From contig NZ_KE384526.1 in assembly GCF_000426445.1 (NCBI RefSeq), positions 248,001-312,000 of the forward strand: a stretch of 64,000 bases of DNA. The letters are read 5' to 3'. Under the pieces are notes generated by a model. The model was not told the DNA's origin, did no database searches, and was given only the letters and a program-made list of their open reading frames with translations. The translations under genes and the position numbers were made by a program. Positions 17,234 to 26,450 of this stretch are shown here, piece after piece. Within the stretch, counting starts at the first letter, position 1. Every line of letters begins with the position of its first letter. The DNA comes from Brevibacterium album DSM 18261. GTDB lineage: Bacteria; Actinomycetota; Actinomycetes; Actinomycetales; Brevibacteriaceae.

Positions 17234-18844
17234 TCAGCCCGTGATGCGCATCGTCTTCGCGACCGGCAGGCCGTTGACCACGCGCTGGGTGAAGCCCTCG
17301 GCTGCGGTGACCTGGGCCGGCAGATCGCTCAGCGGCACCACGACGGCGTCCTGGAAGGCCTGTTCCTGCAGCTCCGCATAGATCGCGCAGCGGGCGGTCT
17401 CGTCCTCCTCGGCCATCGCCGCGCCCAGCTGCGAGAGCAGTTCGGGGTGCGGATTCCCCGTGCTGTTGCGCCCGCCTTCCTCCGTCGTGGGCCCGACCAC
17501 GCGCGAGAGGCCGCCGTAGACGGTGCCCGAGAGGTTGATGAGGTTGATGACCGCCATGTCCCACGATTCGGGCTTCGTCGCGAGCTCCGTCGCGAGGCCC
17601 GCGTTGTCGACGGTGCGCAGCTCCACGTCCGCGCCCGCCTCCCCGAGGACCTGGTTGATGTACGTGTTGCCCGCTCCCCTGCCCACCGCCTGGGTCCCGA
17701 GCTGCACGGCGGACACGCCCTCCAGGGCGGTGGCCGCGGCCTTGGGATCCGGTGCGATGAGGGCGTCCGGGCTCTCGTTCACGCAGGGGACGGTGTCGCC
17801 CACGATGCTGTTGGCGGGTGTGCCCAGCCCGCTCGTCGCCGCCTGCACGAATGCCTGCCGGTCGAGCGCCTGGGCGACGCCGCGACGGGCCTCGGCATCG
17901 GCGAAGGGCCGCCCCTCCCGCTCGTTGAAGAGCAGGAACAGATTGCCGGTCGAGAACCTCTCCGCAGCGAACCCCTCCTGATCGTCGAAGCGCGTCATGG
18001 GCTCGCCCGTGATCGTGGCGAGATCGAGATCGCCGGCGATCATGCTGTTGGCGATGCTGTTGTAGTCGGCGCTGATCGTGTACCGGATGTGCGCGGCGGG
18101 CTCGCCCTCGAGCGGCGTCGCGTACTCGGGGAACGTGTAGCCCTCCTCCCGCAGCTCGAACGAGACGCTGGCCCCCGGCGTGAACTCCCCCAGCGTGTAC
18201 GCGCCGGAGAACGCCGCCTCGACGGTGCCCTTCGCGGTCCCCTCCGGGTCCTCGAGGCCCGCGGGGCAGACGATCCCGGTCTCCGGCATCGTGAGCCCCT
18301 GCGCCATGTCCGCCCAGGGCGTCTCCAGCTCGATCGTCACGGTCCCTGCATCGTCGTCCGCCGTGATCGCGGGGGTCGAGGGGCCGAACACGAGGTCCTT
18401 GTTGCTGGAGACCTCCGCGAAGGCGTCGAGCGAGTCCTTCACGACGGTGGGGGTGATCGGGGTGCCGTCGGCGCAGCTCGCGCCCTCCCGCAGCGTGAAG
18501 GTGCCCTGCTCCGGGCTCACCTCCCACTCGGCGGCGAGCTCGCCGGCCTGGGCGCCGCCCTCGTCCTGCGCCAGCAGCGTCGTGTAGAGCAGGCCGTTGG
18601 CCGTCGTGCCGGGCACGCCGGAGGAAGTCATGGGATCGAAGCTGCTGGGATCGGCGATGAGCGTGGACCGGAGGGTGTCGGTCGTGCCTCCGCCCTCGCC
18701 CCCTCCGGCTCCGGCCGAGCCTGTGGTGCAGGCGGTGAGGCCGAGGGCGGCGACCGCGAGGCCCGCGACGGCGGGGGCCAGGCGATGCGCTCGGAGGCCG
18801 GAGCGGGGACTGCCGGTGCGGGGACCGGATGGCTGTGCGTGCAT
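17234..18844 (-). CDS. ABC transporter solute-binding lipoprotein (DppA/OppA family)
   Basis: A 536-aa extracellular lipoprotein with a lipobox ALGLTAC after a hydrophobic stretch (about residues 22-40), then a Gly-rich linker and the family-5 binding fold. DPSSFDPMTSSGVPGT, the VKDSLDAF segment and the C-terminal VVVPLSDLP are typical of peptide/nickel-binding proteins. GAGGAGAG precedes the ATG at 18844. It is the last gene of the dpp-like operon, after the hydrolase. It probably binds oligopeptides or a related amide-containing solute. Confidence 0.88.
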   Translation of the reverse strand: MHAQPSGPRTGSPRSGLRAHRLAPAVAGLAVAALGLTACTTGSAGAGGGEGGGTTDTLRSTLIADPSSFDPMTSSGVPGTTANGLLYTTLLAQDEGGAQAGELAAEWEVSPEQGTFTLREGASCADGTPITPTVVKDSLDAFAEVSSNKDLVFGPSTPAITADDDAGTVTIELETPWADMAQGLTMPETGIVCPAGLEDPEGTAKGTVEAAFSGAYTLGEFTPGASVSFELREEGYTFPEYATPLEGEPAAHIRYTISADYNSIANSMIAGDLDLATITGEPMTRFDDQEGFAAERFSTGNLFLLFNEREGRPFADAEARRGVAQALDRQAFVQAATSGLGTPANSIVGDTVPCVNESPDALIAPDPKAAATALEGVSAVQLGTQAVGRGAGNTYINQVLGEAGADVELRTVDNAGLATELATKPESWDMAVINLINLSGTVYGGLSRVVGPTTEEGGRNSTGNPHPELLSQLGAAMAEEDETARCAIYAELQEQAFQDAVVVPLSDLPAQVTAAEGFTQRVVNGLPVAKTMRITG

Positions 18845-18890
18845 GGTTCTCTCCTCGTGGGTGCGAAGGCGTGCGGGATGGGGCGCGGGC

Positions 18891-20072
18891 TCAGCTCGGC
18901 TGCAGCTCCCGTGCGATGCGGGCGAGCGCGGGCTCGATGACGGGGATCGGCACATCGGGCGCGACCGGATGTGCGCCGAAGAGCGCGATGACGATCTCCC
19001 GGCGGGGCGAGACGTACAGGCGCTGGCCCGAGCGCCCGCGTGCGACGAGGGCGCCCTCCCCGTCCAGCGGCAGCCACCAGCCGCGGCTGTACGCGAGCAC
19101 GGGCTCGTCCCCGGGCCTCTCGTCGCCGGTGCCCAGCACATCTGCCGCGAGTCCCGAAGGGATGCGGCCGAGGCCTGCCACCAGCTCCTCCGGCAGCACC
19201 TGGGCCCCGCTCGCGGCTCCCGCGCAGCGGATCACCTCGCCGATCCGGGCGAGGTCGTCCAGTGTGCAGGCGAAGCGGCCGGAGACCAGTTCCCGTCCGG
19301 TGGTGTCGAGTGCGAAGTGCGCGTCCTGCTCCGCGCCGATCCGGGAGTGCAGCAGCTCGGAGAGCAGCTCGGCGACCGGCCGGCCCGTCACCCGCCGCAC
19401 CACCTCGCCGAGGGCCTCCGTGTTGCCGTTCTCGTACCGGAAGGCGCGTCCGCTGCCGGCCTCCGCCGAGGCCGTGGCCAGGCGCTCGAGCAGCGTCCGC
19501 GGCCCGCTGTATCCCTCCGGCGGCTCGACCATGCCCACCGCGGCGAAGAAGGCGCGCGCCTCCGTCTCCTTGTGGAACGGGCGACCCCCGTAGCGCACCT
19601 CCGTGAGCATGTGGAGGCAGTGGTCGACGAGCGCCTCGCCGAAGCCCGTCCCCGCCAGCTCCGGGACATAGCGGTGCACGGGAGCGTGCGGATCGATCTC
19701 GCCCGCGCGGACGAGGCTGAGGAGCAGGAGCGCGAACACCGACTTCGAGATCGAGGCGGTGACGTGGAGGTCGTCGGTGCCGAAGCCGTGGCGGAGCTCG
19801 CGATGCACCGCGCGGCCGCGGTGGAGGACGAGGAGGGCGGTCGCGTCCGCAGCGTCGAGGAACTCCGCCAGCGGCACCTCGGGCCCCGGACGCCCGGCGC
19901 CGAGCGGCGCGGGGACGAGCAGGCCCGACAGCGAGGGCTCCCGAGGCTCCTCCCGCAGCGGGGAGGGCGCGGCCGGCCCTCGCCGCACGCGCCGGGTGGG
20001 CATCCTCTGCTCGTCGCCGATCATGTGGGCCCGGATGACCGCCGGGTCCCGGAATCTCTGTGCGGCCGTCAT
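18891..20072 (-). CDS. Beta-lactamase-family serine hydrolase (class C/esterase type)
   Basis: A 393-aa cytoplasmic-looking hydrolase with no signal peptide. The nucleophile motif is ASISKS (S-x-x-K, about residue 106), the second motif is YENGN (Y-x-N), and GRSGQR near residue 360 takes the place of the third (K/H-T/S-G) motif. This is the family of DD-peptidases, esterases and 6-aminohexanoate-dimer hydrolases rather than a resistance enzyme. Its place between peptide-transporter genes, with a 4-bp overlap to the ATPase, suggests it cleaves the imported amide or ester compound. Confidence 0.82.
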   Translation of the reverse strand: MTAAQRFRDPAVIRAHMIGDEQRMPTRRVRRGPAAPSPLREEPREPSLSGLLVPAPLGAGRPGPEVPLAEFLDAADATALLVLHRGRAVHRELRHGFGTDDLHVTASISKSVFALLLLSLVRAGEIDPHAPVHRYVPELAGTGFGEALVDHCLHMLTEVRYGGRPFHKETEARAFFAAVGMVEPPEGYSGPRTLLERLATASAEAGSGRAFRYENGNTEALGEVVRRVTGRPVAELLSELLHSRIGAEQDAHFALDTTGRELVSGRFACTLDDLARIGEVIRCAGAASGAQVLPEELVAGLGRIPSGLAADVLGTGDERPGDEPVLAYSRGWWLPLDGEGALVARGRSGQRLYVSPRREIVIALFGAHPVAPDVPIPVIEPALARIARELQPS

Positions 20073-20902
20073 GACAGTGCGAATCCCTTCGCTCCGGGCA
20101 CCGAGTCGAGCAGGGTGCGGGTGTACTCCTGGGCGGGTGCGGCGAAGACGCGGTCGATCGCGCCGGTCTCGACGATCTGCCCGCGGCGCATGACGACGAC
20201 GTCGTCGCAGACCGCCTGCGCCACCGCCAGGTTGTGGGTGATGAACAGCATCGAGTGGTCCGCGCCCTTCGCCCGCAGCTCGGCCAGCAGCCGGACCACC
20301 TCGGCCTGCACGGAGACGTCGAGCGCGGAGGTGATCTCATCGGCGACGATGAGCTCGGGAGCCACCGCCAGTGCGCGGGCGATCGCGATGCGCTGCCGCT
20401 GCCCGCCGGAGAACTCGTGCGGATAGCGCGAGGCCGCCTCCGGGTCGAGCTGCACATCGGCCAGTGCGGAGGCGATCGCATCCGCACGGCTGTGCGGTGT
20501 GCCGCGGGCGGGGTCGAAGGCCTCCGCGAGGGTCTGGCCGATCGTCCGCCGCGGGTTGAGCGAGGAGTACGGATCCTGCGGGACATACTGGATGCGGCGG
20601 TGGAGCGCACGCCGCTGCGCCCGCCGCGGGCGGCTCACGTCCTCGCCCACCACCTCGAGCGCGCCGCCGTCGATCCGGTGCATGCCCACGATGGCCTTGG
20701 CCAGCGTGGACTTGCCGGAGCCGGATTCGCCCACGAGCCCGACCACCCGGCCGCGGACCACATCGAGGTCGATGCTCCTGAGCACGTGGTGGGCCCCGAA
20801 GCTGAGGTCGAGGGAGCGGGCCCGGACCACCAGCCCGGGATCCGCCGGAGACCGCCCTGCGGCACCGGCTCTCGCCTCCGCGGTGTGCACGGTCGCGGTC
20901 AT
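20069..20902 (-). CDS. Oligopeptide ABC transporter ATP-binding protein (DppF-like)
   Basis: A 277-aa ATPase: Walker A GESGSGKST, the peptide-transporter hallmark VPQDPYSSLNPRRTIG, signature FSGGQRQRIAIARAL, Walker B LIVADEITSALD and the H-loop ITHNLA. The C-terminal region EYTRTLLDSVPG is typical of Opp/Dpp ATPases. It overlaps both neighbours by 4 bp and works with the ATPase half of the fused protein encoded just upstream. Confidence 0.93.
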   Translation of the reverse strand: MTATVHTAEARAGAAGRSPADPGLVVRARSLDLSFGAHHVLRSIDLDVVRGRVVGLVGESGSGKSTLAKAIVGMHRIDGGALEVVGEDVSRPRRAQRRALHRRIQYVPQDPYSSLNPRRTIGQTLAEAFDPARGTPHSRADAIASALADVQLDPEAASRYPHEFSGGQRQRIAIARALAVAPELIVADEITSALDVSVQAEVVRLLAELRAKGADHSMLFITHNLAVAQAVCDDVVVMRRGQIVETGAIDRVFAAPAQEYTRTLLDSVPGAKGFALS

Positions 20903-22623
20903 CGCGCCTCCTTCCCGGCCGGAGCCGTCGCCTCGAGCGGGACGTCCGCGCCCGCCGCCAGACCGCGCTCGGTGTCGATCTCGGGCACCGCGTCGAGCAG
21001 GGTCCGGGTGTACGGATGGGACACCTCGCCGGCGGCGAGCTGAGCGCCCGTGAGCTCCCCGACGACCTCGCCCGCTCGCATGACGACGACGCGGTCGCAC
21101 AGCTCCCGGACCACGCCGAGGTCGTGCGAGATGAACAGGATCGCGGTCCCCAGGCGGTCCCGCAGGGCGCGGAAGGCCCGGAGCACGCCCACCTGCACCG
21201 TGACGTCGAGCGCGGTGGTGGGCTCATCGGCGATGAGCAGGGACGGGCGGGTCACGACGGCGGCGGCGATCATGGCCCGCTGCCGCATGCCGCCGGAGAG
21301 CTGGTGCGGGTGCTGCCGCATGCGCAGCTCGGGCTCCGTGATGCCGACCGTCTCCAGCGCCTCCGCGACCCGGGCGCGCGCCTCCTTCCTCGGCACTCCC
21401 ATGTGCGTGCGCAGGACCTCGGTCAGCTGCGGGCCCATCGTGCGGGAGGGGTTGAACGTGGTGCCGGGGTCCTGATAGATGAGCGCGATCTCGCGCGCGA
21501 GGTCCGCGGCCGCGGGGGTGCCGAGCATGTTCATGGCGCCCACGCGCAGCTCGTCCGCGCTCTGGCCGAGCTCATCGGCGAGCAGCCCGGCGACGGAGAG
21601 CGCCGTGAGGGACTTCCCGGAACCGGACTCCCCCACGAGGCCCACGATCTCCCCGGGCTCCACGTGCAGGTCGATGCCGTGGACGAGCTCGGTCTCCCCG
21701 CCGGCGCTCGTCACGCGCAGATCCCGCACCCGGACGAGGGCGGTGTCGCCCGTCGCGGGGACGGCGCTCGCCTCGGCCACCTTCGCCCGCGGGGCCCAGC
21801 GGCGGGCCGCCCGCGGGTTCGCGTGCGCGGCGAGCCCGTCGCCGATGAGCATCGCGGCCACGGAGGCGAGGACGATCATGACGGCCGGTCCCAGCGCCTC
21901 GACGGGCTGGGTGTAGAGGGACTCGAGGCTGTCGTTGAGCAGGGAGCCGAGGTCGTACTGCGGCTGCTGGACGCCGAGGCCCACGAAGGACAGCGCGGAG
22001 ATCTCGACGAGGACGGTGGCGAAGATCGTCGTCGACAGCACCAGCAGGGGCTCCGCCATCGAGGGGATCATGTGGCGGGTCGCGAGGTGCCACGAGCCCA
22101 CGCCCAGGAAGCGCGCGGTGAGGAAGTACTCGGCGCGGGCGGTCCGACCCGCCAGGTTCGCCGTCACCCTGGCGAAGCCGGGGATGCCCGCGATGCCGAG
22201 GGCGATGACGGCGGTGGTCGCGCCGGGCAGCAGGATCGCGGCGATGATGAGCGCGGTGATGAGCGTGGGATAGGCCACCGCGGTCTCCAGCAGGCGCAGG
22301 CACCACTCCCGCACGACGCGCGGCGAGAGCCAGATCGCGATGCCGGCCGCGAGGCCGCCGGCCACCGAGATCGCGGTGGCGAGCACCGTCATCACCAGGG
22401 TCAGCCGCGTGGCGACGAGGGCGCGCGCGAGGTTGTCCTGGCCGAAGTCGTTGGTGCCGAGCGGGTGGTCGGCGCCGGGCGGCAGGGCTACCTCGCCGGT
22501 GAACTCGTGGGCGGCCTGCGAGACGAGGAGTGGGGCGATGAGCGCGATGAGGACGAGCACCGCCATCGCGATGACGCCAGTGGTGAACGCCGGCCGCCAG
22601 AGGGTGCGTCTGCGTGCGGGCAT
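20899..22623 (-). CDS. Fused oligopeptide ABC permease and ATPase (DppC-DppD-like)
   Basis: A 574-aa single polypeptide. Residues 1 to about 275 form a DppC-type permease with about six membrane helices and the ATPase-contact loop GIPGFARVTANLAGRTARAE. Residues about 300-574 form an ATPase with Walker A GESGSGKS, IYQDPGTTFNPSRTMG, signature LSGGMRQRAMIAAAV and Walker B LLIADEPTTALD. Such permease-ATPase fusions are known in actinobacterial peptide/nickel transporters. The ATG overlaps the DppB stop. Confidence 0.92.
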   Translation of the reverse strand: MPARRRTLWRPAFTTGVIAMAVLVLIALIAPLLVSQAAHEFTGEVALPPGADHPLGTNDFGQDNLARALVATRLTLVMTVLATAISVAGGLAAGIAIWLSPRVVREWCLRLLETAVAYPTLITALIIAAILLPGATTAVIALGIAGIPGFARVTANLAGRTARAEYFLTARFLGVGSWHLATRHMIPSMAEPLLVLSTTIFATVLVEISALSFVGLGVQQPQYDLGSLLNDSLESLYTQPVEALGPAVMIVLASVAAMLIGDGLAAHANPRAARRWAPRAKVAEASAVPATGDTALVRVRDLRVTSAGGETELVHGIDLHVEPGEIVGLVGESGSGKSLTALSVAGLLADELGQSADELRVGAMNMLGTPAAADLAREIALIYQDPGTTFNPSRTMGPQLTEVLRTHMGVPRKEARARVAEALETVGITEPELRMRQHPHQLSGGMRQRAMIAAAVVTRPSLLIADEPTTALDVTVQVGVLRAFRALRDRLGTAILFISHDLGVVRELCDRVVVMRAGEVVGELTGAQLAAGEVSHPYTRTLLDAVPEIDTERGLAAGADVPLEATAPAGKEAR

Positions 22624-23645
22624 CAGTGGGCCTCTCCGTCGAGGGTGCGGGGGTCGACGAGTGCGAGCACGATGTCGACCAGGAGGATGAGCAGCGTCGC
22701 GAGCACCCCCAGCAGGAGGATGATCCCGCGGATGACGGGGTAGTCGCGCTGCATGATCGCCTGGACGATCCCGGTGCCCAGGCCGGGCCAGCCGAAGACC
22801 GTCTCCACCACAACGGCACCGCCGAGCATGCCCGCGAGGATGAGGCCGGAGAGGGTGAGCGTGGTGGTGAGGAGATTGGGGAGCACGCAGCGCACCGTGA
22901 TCTGCCAGGTGCTCAGCCGCCAGCCGCGGGCCGTGCGCACATAGTCCTCCTCGAAGATCGAGGCGGCCTCGCGGCGGACGATGCGCGCGAGCGCGCAGGC
23001 CGGCCCGATCATCACTGCGGCCGTGGGCAGCACGAGGGAGGCCAGGGTCTCCGCACCGGAGGCGGGCAGCCAGCCGGCCCGGATCGCGAAGACGTAGACG
23101 AGCAGCGTCGCGAGGACGTAGTTGGGAACGGCGAAGACGAAGCTGGTGAGCGCGTTGAACACGTGATCGACCGCGGGGCGGCGGCCGCCGCGGGTCAGCA
23201 GGGCCACGGCGGTGCCCAGCGGCACGCCGATGAGCAGGGTCGCGCAGATGGCGATGAGCGCGATCTCCGCCGTGAAGGGCAGGCGGGAGAACACCACCGC
23301 GCTCACCGGCACCCCGGTGGCGAAGGAGACGCCGAGGTCGAAGGTGAGGACGCCGCGCAGGTAGTCCGCGAACTGCACGAGCAGCGGGGCGTCGAGCCCC
23401 AGAGCCGTGCGGGTCCGCTCGATCTGCTCCGCCGTCGCGCCCTCGCCCGCCGCCACGACGGCGGGGTCGCCGGGCAGGAGCGGGACGATGAGGAACGTGA
23501 TGAGCAGCAGGAGAGCGAACGACAGCAGCACTCCCCCGCCCCTGCGCAGCGCGAAGCGCATCCAGGGATGGTGGGCCAGCCGGGAGCGCTCCCGCCGTGC
23601 GGGACGGGAGCCGGCCGATGCGCCCGTGGCGAGGGCGAGGGCCAT
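22623..23645 (-). CDS. Oligopeptide ABC permease (DppB-like)
   Basis: A 340-aa inner permease. After a basic cytoplasmic N-terminus of about 35 residues come six predicted helices and the conserved loop EDYVRTARGWRLSTWQITVR. PGDPAVVAAG near residue 60 and FGWPGLGTGIVQAIMQRDYP near residue 275 are standard DppB segments. The ATG at 23645 is chosen over an in-frame GTG 9 nt upstream because GAGGAGG lies 8 nt before it. First gene of a five-gene operon: DppB, DppCD, DppF, hydrolase, DppA. Confidence 0.92.
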   Translation of the reverse strand: MALALATGASAGSRPARRERSRLAHHPWMRFALRRGGGVLLSFALLLLITFLIVPLLPGDPAVVAAGEGATAEQIERTRTALGLDAPLLVQFADYLRGVLTFDLGVSFATGVPVSAVVFSRLPFTAEIALIAICATLLIGVPLGTAVALLTRGGRRPAVDHVFNALTSFVFAVPNYVLATLLVYVFAIRAGWLPASGAETLASLVLPTAAVMIGPACALARIVRREAASIFEEDYVRTARGWRLSTWQITVRCVLPNLLTTTLTLSGLILAGMLGGAVVVETVFGWPGLGTGIVQAIMQRDYPVIRGIILLLGVLATLLILLVDIVLALVDPRTLDGEAH

Positions 23646-23727
23646 GTGCAACACCTCCTCGTGTCAGTGCGGCGCAGGGGCTCTCCCGCTCCGAGCGGGA
23701 ACCGATGCATGATGTGCGCCACGAAAC

Positions 23728-23756
23728 ATACTGTGGCTTTTCAGACATGATGTCAA
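23728..23756 (-). promoter_or_regulatory. Promoter of the peptide transporter operon
   Basis: TTGACA and CAGTAT are 17 bp apart on the minus strand, about 85 bp upstream of the DppB start. The -35 is perfect, the -10 weak. Confidence 0.5.
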
Positions 23757-23870
23757 GATTCGCGTCGAGCATCGTCCACGGCGTCCGCACACAGGGCCCG
23801 CGCACAGGGCCCGCGCGCGGCAAGCAGTGCGCACGGACGATCGGCGCTCAGAACCCGCCGGACACGCAGA

Positions 23871-23912
23871 CGGCGCCGCCCCCGCCTCCCTCAGGAGGAG
23901 GGAACGGCGCCG
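23871..23912 (-). terminator. Hairpin terminator after the TetR gene
   Basis: Outer arms CGGCGCCG and an inner TCCCTC/GAGGGA stem form a nested hairpin about 105 bp beyond the TetR stop. The rest of 23757-24016 is G+C-rich, with further small palindromes and no gene that I can see. Confidence 0.45.
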
Positions 23913-24016
23913 CACGGCCGGGCGGGCAGGCAGGGCCGGCGGGCCGCGCAGACGGCCCCTGCGGGTCCGGCGGGGCGGACCGAACCGAGCGGGTCCGGTC
24001 GGGCCCGGCCGGCGAC

Positions 24017-24703
24017 TCAGGCCTCGCGCGAAGCCTCCCCGCCCGCAGCCCCCGCCCCCGGCGACGGCTCAGCGCTGAGCGGTGAGCCGCGCTCCCCTTC
24101 CGGCACCTCGGGCACCTCGTCGAAGCCGCTGGCCCACATGCGCCCGTGGATCGAGAGGTCGGTGAGGATGCGGGCGACCTCGGCCGCACTCATGGGAGGC
24201 GCCTCCGGCTCCAGCCACCACTGCAGGACGGTCACCTGCTCGCCCACCCAGGCGCGGGTGAGCACCTCGGGATCGAGTCGGAACTCCGCACCCGTGACCT
24301 CCGCGCGCTTCTCGAAGATCGCCTTGGAGGCCGCCGTGCGCGCATCGACGAACTCGCGCAGCGCGATCCCGTTCCCCTCCCCCCGGAGGATGACGCGATA
24401 GGCGTCGCGCTCCTCGGCCGCGTGCTCGAACAGCGCCCGCACCGCCTGCCCGGAGAAGTACGAGCGCTCCTGCAGCCGGAGGTCGGCGAGCCGCAGCCGC
24501 AGCTCCTCCTGCAGGTCGAGGACGATCTGCGTGAGCAGCGACTGCTTGTCGCGGTAGTACGCGTAGAAGGTGGCGCGCGAGATGTCCGCCTCCTCCGTGA
24601 TGTCCTCGATCGTCACGGCCTCGTAGCCGCGCTCGAGCACAAGGGAGACGATCGCGGCCTTGAGCGCGCGCTTGGTCCTCCGCGTCCTGCGGTTCTCCGC
24701 CAT
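24017..24703 (-). CDS. TetR-family regulator
   Basis: A 228-aa one-component repressor. The N-terminal helix-turn-helix is clear: RALKAAIVSLVLERGYEAV, then TIEDITEEADISRATFYAYY. The C-terminal ligand domain is typical in length, ending in a Gly/Ala/Ser-rich tail. GAGGAGGAG precedes the ATG at 24703. It is divergent from the acyl-CoA synthetase gene across a 161-bp region with an inverted repeat, so it probably senses an acyl-CoA or carboxylic acid and represses that pathway. Confidence 0.9.
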   Translation of the reverse strand: MAENRRTRRTKRALKAAIVSLVLERGYEAVTIEDITEEADISRATFYAYYRDKQSLLTQIVLDLQEELRLRLADLRLQERSYFSGQAVRALFEHAAEERDAYRVILRGEGNGIALREFVDARTAASKAIFEKRAEVTGAEFRLDPEVLTRAWVGEQVTVLQWWLEPEAPPMSAAEVARILTDLSIHGRMWASGFDEVPEVPEGERGSPLSAEPSPGAGAAGGEASREA

Positions 24704-24819
24704 GAGGGCTCCTCCTCGATCCGGTCCCGGACTGCCGCGCACCCGCCGGTGCGAGGAGGCGGCAGGGGTGCGGCACCTCCCCTTGAATCATCCCCTCTGG
24801 ACGTCCGTGACCAAAGTTG

Positions 24820-24830
24820 TACACTATGTA
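24820..24830 (+). promoter_or_regulatory. Putative TetR operator
   Basis: TACA-CTA-TGTA is an exact inverted repeat in a short AT-rich patch, 34 bp upstream of the acyl-CoA synthetase start and in the intergenic region shared with the TetR gene. Confidence 0.45.
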
Positions 24831-24864
24831 TCATTTCAGTCACACCGTCGTGAGGAGACGACCC

Positions 24865-26418
24865 ATGCTCAACCTGGGCCACTATGTGTCACGTGCCGCG
24901 CAGTACTGGCCGGATCGCGAGGCGGTCGTCGCGGGGAGCCTGCGGCTCACCTTCGCCCGTCTCGATGCCCGCAGCACCGCGCTCGCGGGAGCGCTCGCCG
25001 CCGCGGGGGCCGGACGGGGCACTCCCATCGCCACCTATGCCGGGAACACCGGCGAGCTCGTCGAGATCGAGGTCGCGCTCTACAAGCTCTCCGCGCTGCG
25101 CGTCCCGATCAACGCGCGCCTGGGAATCGAGGAGACCGCGCACATCCTCCGCGATGCCGGAGTACGCGTGCTCTTCGCGGACGAAGGGCACCGCGCGGCT
25201 GCCGTCGAGGCCATCGCCGCCTCCGGAGCTCCCGTGCGGCTCGTCGTGCTCGGTGCCGACGGCCCGGAGGGCTTCGCCGCGTTCGCCGCCGGCGGTGCGG
25301 GCACGGACCCCGCCTCCGTCATGGTCGATGCCGAGGAGTCCGATCCCTGCGTCCTCAACTTCACCTCGGGCTCCACGGGGAAGCTCAAGGCCGCGATCCA
25401 GACGATGGGCAACCGCCTCGCGAACATGCGCAAGCGCCTCATGAATCCCGCCGATGCCGCGGCCGATCCCCGCTACCTCGTCGCCGGCCCCATCACGCAC
25501 GCCTCGGGCATGGGCATCCTCGCCGCCCTCTCCCGCGGGACGACCGTCGTCGTCCTGCCCCGCTGGGATCCCGCAGAGTTCCTCCGGCTCGTGCGCGAGG
25601 AACGGGTGACGTCCACCTTCGTGGTGCCGACCATGCTCCACTCCCTGCTCGACCACGGTGTGGACCGCGCGGACACGTCCACCCTCGAGACCCTTGCGGT
25701 CGGCGGAGCGCCGGTGAGCCCGCAGCGCCTGCGCGAGGCCGTCGCCGCCTTCGGGCCGATCATCGCCCAGGGCTACGGCCAGGCCGAGACCACGAGCGGG
25801 GTCACGACCCTGACCAAGGAGGACGTGCTCCGGGGCATCGAGGAGGATCCGGAGATCCTGCTGTCATGCGGCCGGGCGATCTTCGACTCCGAGGTCGCGG
25901 TCCTCGACGACGAGGGCCGCCGCATGCCCGCGGGCGAGCTGGGCGAGCTCGCCGTGCGCGGACCCGACTGCGTGAGCGAGTACTGGGGGGCGCCGGAGCT
26001 CACCGCGGAGACCTTCGCGGACGGCTGGGTCCGCACCGGCGACATCGCCTACATCCGGCACGACGGCTACGTCTTCATCGTCGACCGGAAGAAGGACATG
26101 ATCATCTCCGGGGGCTTCAACATCTACTCGACCGAGGTCGAGGCCGCACTCTACGAGCATCCGGACGTGCACGAGGTCTGCGTCGTGGGCTCCCCGGACC
26201 CGCAGTGGGGCGAATGCGTCACCGCCGTCGTCGTCCCGCGCGGCGGGACGCAGCCCACGGCCGAGTCCCTCGCGGAGTTCTGCGCCGCGCGGCTCGACCG
26301 GTTCAAGCGCCCGCGCCGGGTCGACTTCGTCACCGAGCTCCCCGTCAACCGCAACGGCAAGATCGACAGGAAGCAGGTGCGCGCCGGCTACTGGGCCGGG
26401 GCCGCACGCGCCGTCTGA
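24865..26418 (+). CDS. Acyl-CoA synthetase (AMP-forming)
   Basis: A 517-aa adenylating enzyme that activates a carboxylic acid to its CoA thioester with ATP. The P-loop-like motif is NFTSGSTGKLKAA, and further motifs are YGQAETTSGVT, WVRTGDIAYIRHDGYVFIVDR and the catalytic C-terminal Lys in NRNGKIDRKQV. The start at 24865 has TGAGGAGACG 6-12 nt upstream and matches the family N-terminus. It is followed after 32 bp by an acyl-CoA dehydrogenase, so the two probably activate and then desaturate the same medium/branched or aromatic acid. TetR-regulated. Confidence 0.92.
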   Translation: MLNLGHYVSRAAQYWPDREAVVAGSLRLTFARLDARSTALAGALAAAGAGRGTPIATYAGNTGELVEIEVALYKLSALRVPINARLGIEETAHILRDAGVRVLFADEGHRAAAVEAIAASGAPVRLVVLGADGPEGFAAFAAGGAGTDPASVMVDAEESDPCVLNFTSGSTGKLKAAIQTMGNRLANMRKRLMNPADAAADPRYLVAGPITHASGMGILAALSRGTTVVVLPRWDPAEFLRLVREERVTSTFVVPTMLHSLLDHGVDRADTSTLETLAVGGAPVSPQRLREAVAAFGPIIAQGYGQAETTSGVTTLTKEDVLRGIEEDPEILLSCGRAIFDSEVAVLDDEGRRMPAGELGELAVRGPDCVSEYWGAPELTAETFADGWVRTGDIAYIRHDGYVFIVDRKKDMIISGGFNIYSTEVEAALYEHPDVHEVCVVGSPDPQWGECVTAVVVPRGGTQPTAESLAEFCAARLDRFKRPRRVDFVTELPVNRNGKIDRKQVRAGYWAGAARAV

Positions 26419-26450
26419 GACACCCCGCACACGAACGAACGGAGCACCCC

